Part shown: piece after piece, positions 60,329-64,000 of the stretch | How positions within the stretch are numbered: position 1 is the stretch's first letter | Layout: each line of letters opens with the position of its first letter | Notes under the pieces: generated by a model | What the model saw: only the letters and a program-made list of their open reading frames with translations | The model's database searches: none | Told to the model about the DNA's origin: nothing | Source: Hymenobacter psoromatis | Lineage (GTDB): Bacteria > Bacteroidota > Bacteroidia > Cytophagales > Hymenobacteraceae | Reading direction: 5' to 3' | Assembly (NCBI RefSeq): GCF_020012125.1 | Contig: NZ_JAIFAG010000001.1 | Location: 1,488,001 to 1,552,000 of the forward strand | Length of the DNA stretch: 64,000 nucleotides | Position numbers and translations under genes: made by a program

Positions 60329-63300
60329 GGGCGGCGGCTTCTTCGGCTTCCGATTCGGCCAGCAAGGCTTCTTTGCGCTCCCCGTAGCGCCCGATGGGCA
60401 CGTCCACGACCACCGACTTGCGGGTGTCGGGCTTGCCCTTGGTTACCCAGTGAATGACTTCGACATCTTTTTCCAGCAGGGGTAGGGAGGTAAGCGGCGT
60501 CACCACCATTAGCTGCAAGCCCAGGCTGCGGCAGAGGTTGAGCAAATACTTCGACTTATCCTCATCAAGCTTGCTAAACGCCTCATCAATAACGATAAAC
60601 CGAAACGAGCGGGCCACCTGCGCCGCGCGCCGCCCAATGCCGAACTGGTGCGCGATGGCCGCCCCCAGCACCGTGTAGGCCAGCTGCGCACCCTCGCCGC
60701 CCGAGAGGCTGCCCGAGCTTTCGTACACGCTTTTCAGGGTTTTATCGGCCCGGTAATACTCGCGGGCCTTGAAAGTAGACCAGTTGCGCACGTCGGTTAC
60801 CTGCTGCCGCCACTTCTCGTTTTCCCTGGCTTGCAGCTCAGTAATGAAGGGCTGAATGTGCGCCACGAAATGCACTAGCTGCGCCTCCTTGGGGTCGGCG
60901 GTAAAATCCAGCAGCGTCAGGTCCGGCACCCAGCTTTTGAGCTGCTCTTCGCGGAAGGTGCGGATGCTGGGCGTGCGCGAGTCGGTGCGGACCAGCTCGA
61001 TATAGGTATTCGGGTTCAGGTTGAAGTCAATGTCGCGCAGCGACTGATTTATCTCGTCTATCGTGTCGCAAATGGCCTCGTGTTGCGTTTCCAGCGACTG
61101 GCAGTAGTCGGTCAGCGCCTTGGTCACGCCCCGGTTGAACTCGTCGCGGAAGCGGGTTTCCAGCTCCGCCAGCTGCTCGTTGCGGATTTGCGCGTAGCGG
61201 TCCAGGTATTCGGCCAGCTGGTCCATTTCATTGCGTAGCTCGCGGGTGTCGCTGTGCCAGTCCGTGAACTTGCTCAGCACCTCCTCGCCCGGCAGTAAAA
61301 AGCCCCGCATGGCCTCCCGAATGGCTTTTTCCTGCGTTTCCTTGTCCCGATGCAAGTCGGCTAACTGTTGCGCTATCGTGCGTTCCAGCTGCTGCTTTTG
61401 CCCGAAAAACTGCTCATACGTCAGCGCCTCCCGCACGGGCTCCGTCAGGGCGGCCAGGCTGGCGGCGGGCGTGGCTAGGTCAGCCGCGTCGAAGGTTGCG
61501 ACCAGGTCCTGCTGCTGCCGTTGCTCCGCCGTCAGGGCCTGGAGGCTCTTCTCCGTGTCCTTGAACTCGTCGCGGGTGCGCTCCCGGTCTTTACCCAGTT
61601 TATCAATAGCTTGCCGGAGCGCGGCCAGCTGTTCTTTCAGCGTTTTAAGCGATGCATTTTTGTTTTCCAACTCCTCTTTTTGCCGCGTCAGCTGCGTAAT
61701 GTGGTGCGCGTCGGCCTGCCAGTCCAGCTTCGGAAACTGGTTGAAAAGCAGGAAAGCATCCTGGTCCTTTTCGCGTTTCGCCGCGCGTTCCAGTTCTTGG
61801 TCTATTCGCCGCAAATTGCTTTCCGCCTGGCTGATAGCCGCGCTCAACTCGCGGCCCCGGCGCTGGTATTCGCGCAATAATTCGCGGTTGTCCCAGCCCA
61901 GAATGTGGTGGTGGGCGGCCGAGTCGTCGCGCTCGTGCCGGTTTTTATGGCGAATAAGGCCCGACGGCAGCACCGCCTTGTCGGCCCGCTCGAACGTGGC
62001 GAAATCCTCGGTGCAGACGTAGCCGAACCGCGCCGCTACGGCGTTTTCTGCCCAGACCGCAAACGGGCTTTTGGGGTTGAAATCGAGCTTAGCCACCACC
62101 GTCCGCGCATCCGGGAAAATCGGCCGGGGCGTTTTGTCCTCCACCCGGTGAAACACGACTTTGCCGCGCAGGTCGCGCTCGTGATGCACGTGCGCCCGCA
62201 CCGCCGCGTACAGATGCTCCGGCACCAGCAGGTCGCGCCCGAAGCTGTGCAGCAGCTTTTCGAGCGCCTCGTTCCACACGGATTTTTCCTCGGGCTTCAC
62301 CTGCATGATTTCGGCCACGAACGGAATATCGACCGGACTAGCCCCTACCGCGTCCAGGATTTCCTGCCGGATATCGGCTACCCGGCCCGTTACCTTGCCC
62401 GTGCTTTTTTGCAGCTGCGCCACGTCGGCTTCCAGCCACTCAAAAGCAGTTTTTTGCGCGTCGTGGGCCGTGCGAGCGGCGTATTTCTGCTCCCCGAGCT
62501 GCTGCTGAAGCGCCTGCGTGGCCTGGCGGGCCGCCCCGGCCTGGGCAATGTTGGCCTCGAATAGGCCTGCGTCGGGGTCGGCCACCAGCTCCAATTGCCG
62601 GGCCAGGCGATTGTAGCTGTTCAGGGCCTGCTCTTTGGTGCTTTTGCTCTTTTCCAGCTCGCGAACCTGGCGCTCCAGCTCCTTTATTTCGCGGCCAATC
62701 TGGTCGTTGTCAATCTGCCCGGCCAGCCGAACGCGCTGCTCATCGGCGGTTTCCAGGTCGGCTTCCTGCTGGGCCAGCAGCCCGCCGAGGCGGTCCAGCT
62801 CCCGGTCGAGGCGGGCGGTTTCGGCCGTCCAGAGGCGAATTTGCTGCTGCGCAAACCACGGTTCCAGCCGCCGTTCGTCTTCCTGCGTCTGGCGCAGCCG
62901 CTGTTGCAAGTCCTCGTATTCGTGGTTGCGCTCATGTACGGGCCGCAGCAGGGCGAGCTGGGTTTTGGCTTTTTCCAGCGCCCGGTGGGCCAGCAGCAGG
63001 GTCTGGTAGTTGCCCATCAGCTTGCTGAATTCGACTTCGGCGGTGCTTTCCTCCAGCATATTGGTCCGAATAAAATCGTCCAGGTTGCCGATTACCTTCA
63101 TGCCTACTGTCTGGTTGAAAAGCGTCAGGGCCTTTTCCTTCATGCCAAACAGCCGCCGAAACGCTGCCGCGTAGGGTGCAAACGTGGGAAAGTCCTCCAC
63201 TGCGCCCGGCGCAAACTGCTTCTTCAACCCATTCACCCACGGCGTGCTGGTGCCAAAGGCAATGTGGTCGGCAATGTTCAGTTCGGCTTTGGCCACCAAA

Positions 63301-63758
63301 AACTTGCGTTGCATCCCGCCCGTGCCGAACCACCGCACCTGCACCAGCGTGATGGGCAAGCTGTGCGGATTGGTGAACACGCCGAGCAGGATGGAGTAGG
63401 TCTGCCGCTGGTGGGGCCGCAGCTTTTCGGGCTTGGTGTTCTGCTTTTCCTCGTCCTGGGTGCGGCCGTAGTGGCCCTCCACGTACGATTCTTCGCTGCG
63501 CCCGCTCCGGCTTTCGGCCCCCGACGACTGGTTGAAAAACCGCTTCGTGTGGTTTACCAGCAGCGCCAGCAGGCCATCCACGAGGGTGGTTTTGCCCGAG
63601 CCGTTGCTGCCCGTTAGCAACGTGTTTTGCCCATCGGGCACCAGCCGCCAGATATCCTGGCCGCCGTCGCCCTCGTGAAACGTGCCCCAGTTGAACACCT
63701 CCAGCAGCTTGAGCCGGTAGCCCGCCGGCCCGGCCACCGCCTCAAACAGACTCGGCAT
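60321..63758 (-). CDS. jetC: Wadjet component JetC (SMC/MukB-like ATPase)
   Basis: A 1145-residue SMC-like ATPase. Walker A GSNGSGKTT lies at 50-58; a long coiled-coil region with a central hinge-like segment fills about 250-950; the signature SGGEGAQLA (about 1017) and Walker B FIVIDEAFSKLDED (about 1055) are near the C-terminus. It extrudes DNA loops together with the kleisin JetA and the winged-helix JetB. The start overlaps jetB by 17 bases. Length and motif order match known JetC/MukB-like proteins, and no break is seen. Confidence 0.95.
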   Translation of the reverse strand: MPSLFEAVAGPAGYRLKLLEVFNWGTFHEGDGGQDIWRLVPDGQNTLLTGSNGSGKTTLVDGLLALLVNHTKRFFNQSSGAESRSGRSEESYVEGHYGRTQDEEKQNTKPEKLRPHQRQTYSILLGVFTNPHSLPITLVQVRWFGTGGMQRKFLVAKAELNIADHIAFGTSTPWVNGLKKQFAPGAVEDFPTFAPYAAAFRRLFGMKEKALTLFNQTVGMKVIGNLDDFIRTNMLEESTAEVEFSKLMGNYQTLLLAHRALEKAKTQLALLRPVHERNHEYEDLQQRLRQTQEDERRLEPWFAQQQIRLWTAETARLDRELDRLGGLLAQQEADLETADEQRVRLAGQIDNDQIGREIKELERQVRELEKSKSTKEQALNSYNRLARQLELVADPDAGLFEANIAQAGAARQATQALQQQLGEQKYAARTAHDAQKTAFEWLEADVAQLQKSTGKVTGRVADIRQEILDAVGASPVDIPFVAEIMQVKPEEKSVWNEALEKLLHSFGRDLLVPEHLYAAVRAHVHHERDLRGKVVFHRVEDKTPRPIFPDARTVVAKLDFNPKSPFAVWAENAVAARFGYVCTEDFATFERADKAVLPSGLIRHKNRHERDDSAAHHHILGWDNRELLREYQRRGRELSAAISQAESNLRRIDQELERAAKREKDQDAFLLFNQFPKLDWQADAHHITQLTRQKEELENKNASLKTLKEQLAALRQAIDKLGKDRERTRDEFKDTEKSLQALTAEQRQQQDLVATFDAADLATPAASLAALTEPVREALTYEQFFGQKQQLERTIAQQLADLHRDKETQEKAIREAMRGFLLPGEEVLSKFTDWHSDTRELRNEMDQLAEYLDRYAQIRNEQLAELETRFRDEFNRGVTKALTDYCQSLETQHEAICDTIDEINQSLRDIDFNLNPNTYIELVRTDSRTPSIRTFREEQLKSWVPDLTLLDFTADPKEAQLVHFVAHIQPFITELQARENEKWRQQVTDVRNWSTFKAREYYRADKTLKSVYESSGSLSGGEGAQLAYTVLGAAIAHQFGIGRRAAQVARSFRFIVIDEAFSKLDEDKSKYLLNLCRSLGLQLMVVTPLTSLPLLEKDVEVIHWVTKGKPDTRKSVVVDVPIGRYGERKEALLAESEAEEAAAHD

Positions 63759-64000
63759 GGTTTCGCAGTTTTTCTAAAAATTCACTCAGTTTTTCGAGGC
63801 TGATTTTAGCCTTCAGCAGCGGCTTCACCTCGTAGCGCGTCTGGTCGGGGTGAAGGTCGCCCTTGTGCGTCATTTTGAGGAAGCCGTGCTCCGTCAGCCG
63901 CTCAATAATAGCATCCAGCTTATTCAAAAAGGCTTTTTGGTTGGGCTGCTGCCGGAAAAATAGCTCCACCCGCTCGCGCAGCTGCTCGCGGGTGGCAAAC
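63742..64000 (-). CDS. jetB: Wadjet component JetB (DUF4194), partial at window edge
   Basis: The last 85 residues of a DUF4194 protein, open to the window end, with no start codon needed inside it. The readable part runs from EQLRERVELFF through LDAIIERLTEHGFLKM to LEKLRNHAESV, the winged-helix C-terminal region of MukE-like JetB. It binds JetA and JetC. The rest of jetB and jetA (DUF3375) should lie just right of position 64000, in the same leftward operon. Confidence 0.85.
   Translation of the reverse strand, partial: FATREQLRERVELFFRQQPNQKAFLNKLDAIIERLTEHGFLKMTHKGDLHPDQTRYEVKPLLKAKISLEKLSEFLEKLRNHAESV

Noticed and set aside
59192..64000. Wadjet locus as a novel condensin system
   Set aside because: Gene order and motifs match the described JetABCD defence system, so it is reported as known.

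Overview
The window reads as chromosome of a GC-rich Cytophagales bacterium (phylum Bacteroidota), most likely Hymenobacter or a close relative. The clues are Bacteroidota-type promoter boxes (TAnnTTTG), a Bacteroidota-style LptD, a DUF5694 protein, MacB-type permeases with two FtsX units, a NtrC-like regulator in place of KdpE beside kdp, and very frequent CTACCCC/GGGGTAGG words. The genus is an inference; no rRNA or tRNA gene is present to confirm it.

Layout. 1-2450: AT-richer, probably acquired segment (acyltransferase tail, lipoprotein esterase, SUKH protein). 2507-6287: ABC-F ATPase, and divergently a sigma-54-type response regulator. 6391-21151: a large potassium locus (sigma-54 promoter candidate, kdpF-A-B-C, three outer-membrane beta-barrel genes, kup, a free-standing KdpD sensor half and a separate histidine kinase). 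21213-27129: DUF3089 hydrolase framed by inverted repeats, YncE/phosphoesterase fusion, beta-propeller lipoprotein, 2H phosphoesterase. 27160-37970: a candidate island framed by inverted copies of one repeat, holding a serine-recombinase relic, a NtrB/NtrC-like pair, a lower-GC restriction-modification cassette inside about 114-bp inverted repeats, and a MacB-type efflux operon with candidate upstream activator sites. 37994-43180: envelope genes (lptD, cell-wall amidase, MCE/MlaD). 43270-46164: acyl-CoA carboxylase beta subunit, DUF5694, orphan HigA. 46206-53027: one leftward respiratory operon (caa3-type coxB-coxA-coxC-ctaG, small membrane protein, Rieske, fused cytochrome b/c). 53247-55944: SpoIIAA-like, SDR, family-1 glycosidase. 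56223-59016: YtrA-type GntR operon with operator. 59192-64000: Wadjet (JetB-JetC-JetD) anti-plasmid defence, cut by the window end.

Working together. The potassium locus appears to couple outer-membrane barrels, the Kdp pump and Kup to a rewired control circuit: KdpD N-terminal half as a separate protein, a different kinase, and a NtrC-like regulator with an intact GAFTGA loop acting at a -24/-12 promoter. A second NtrC-like pair probably drives the efflux operon. The respiratory operon would carry electrons from quinol to oxygen in one transcription unit. Intergenic spaces are crowded with long palindromes of several recurring families, several of them inside operons.

The least ordinary items are the sigma-54 wiring of the potassium locus, the inverted-repeat-framed restriction-modification cassette placed between a regulator and its probable target promoter, and the palindrome families within operons. 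Wadjet is a known system, not a new one.
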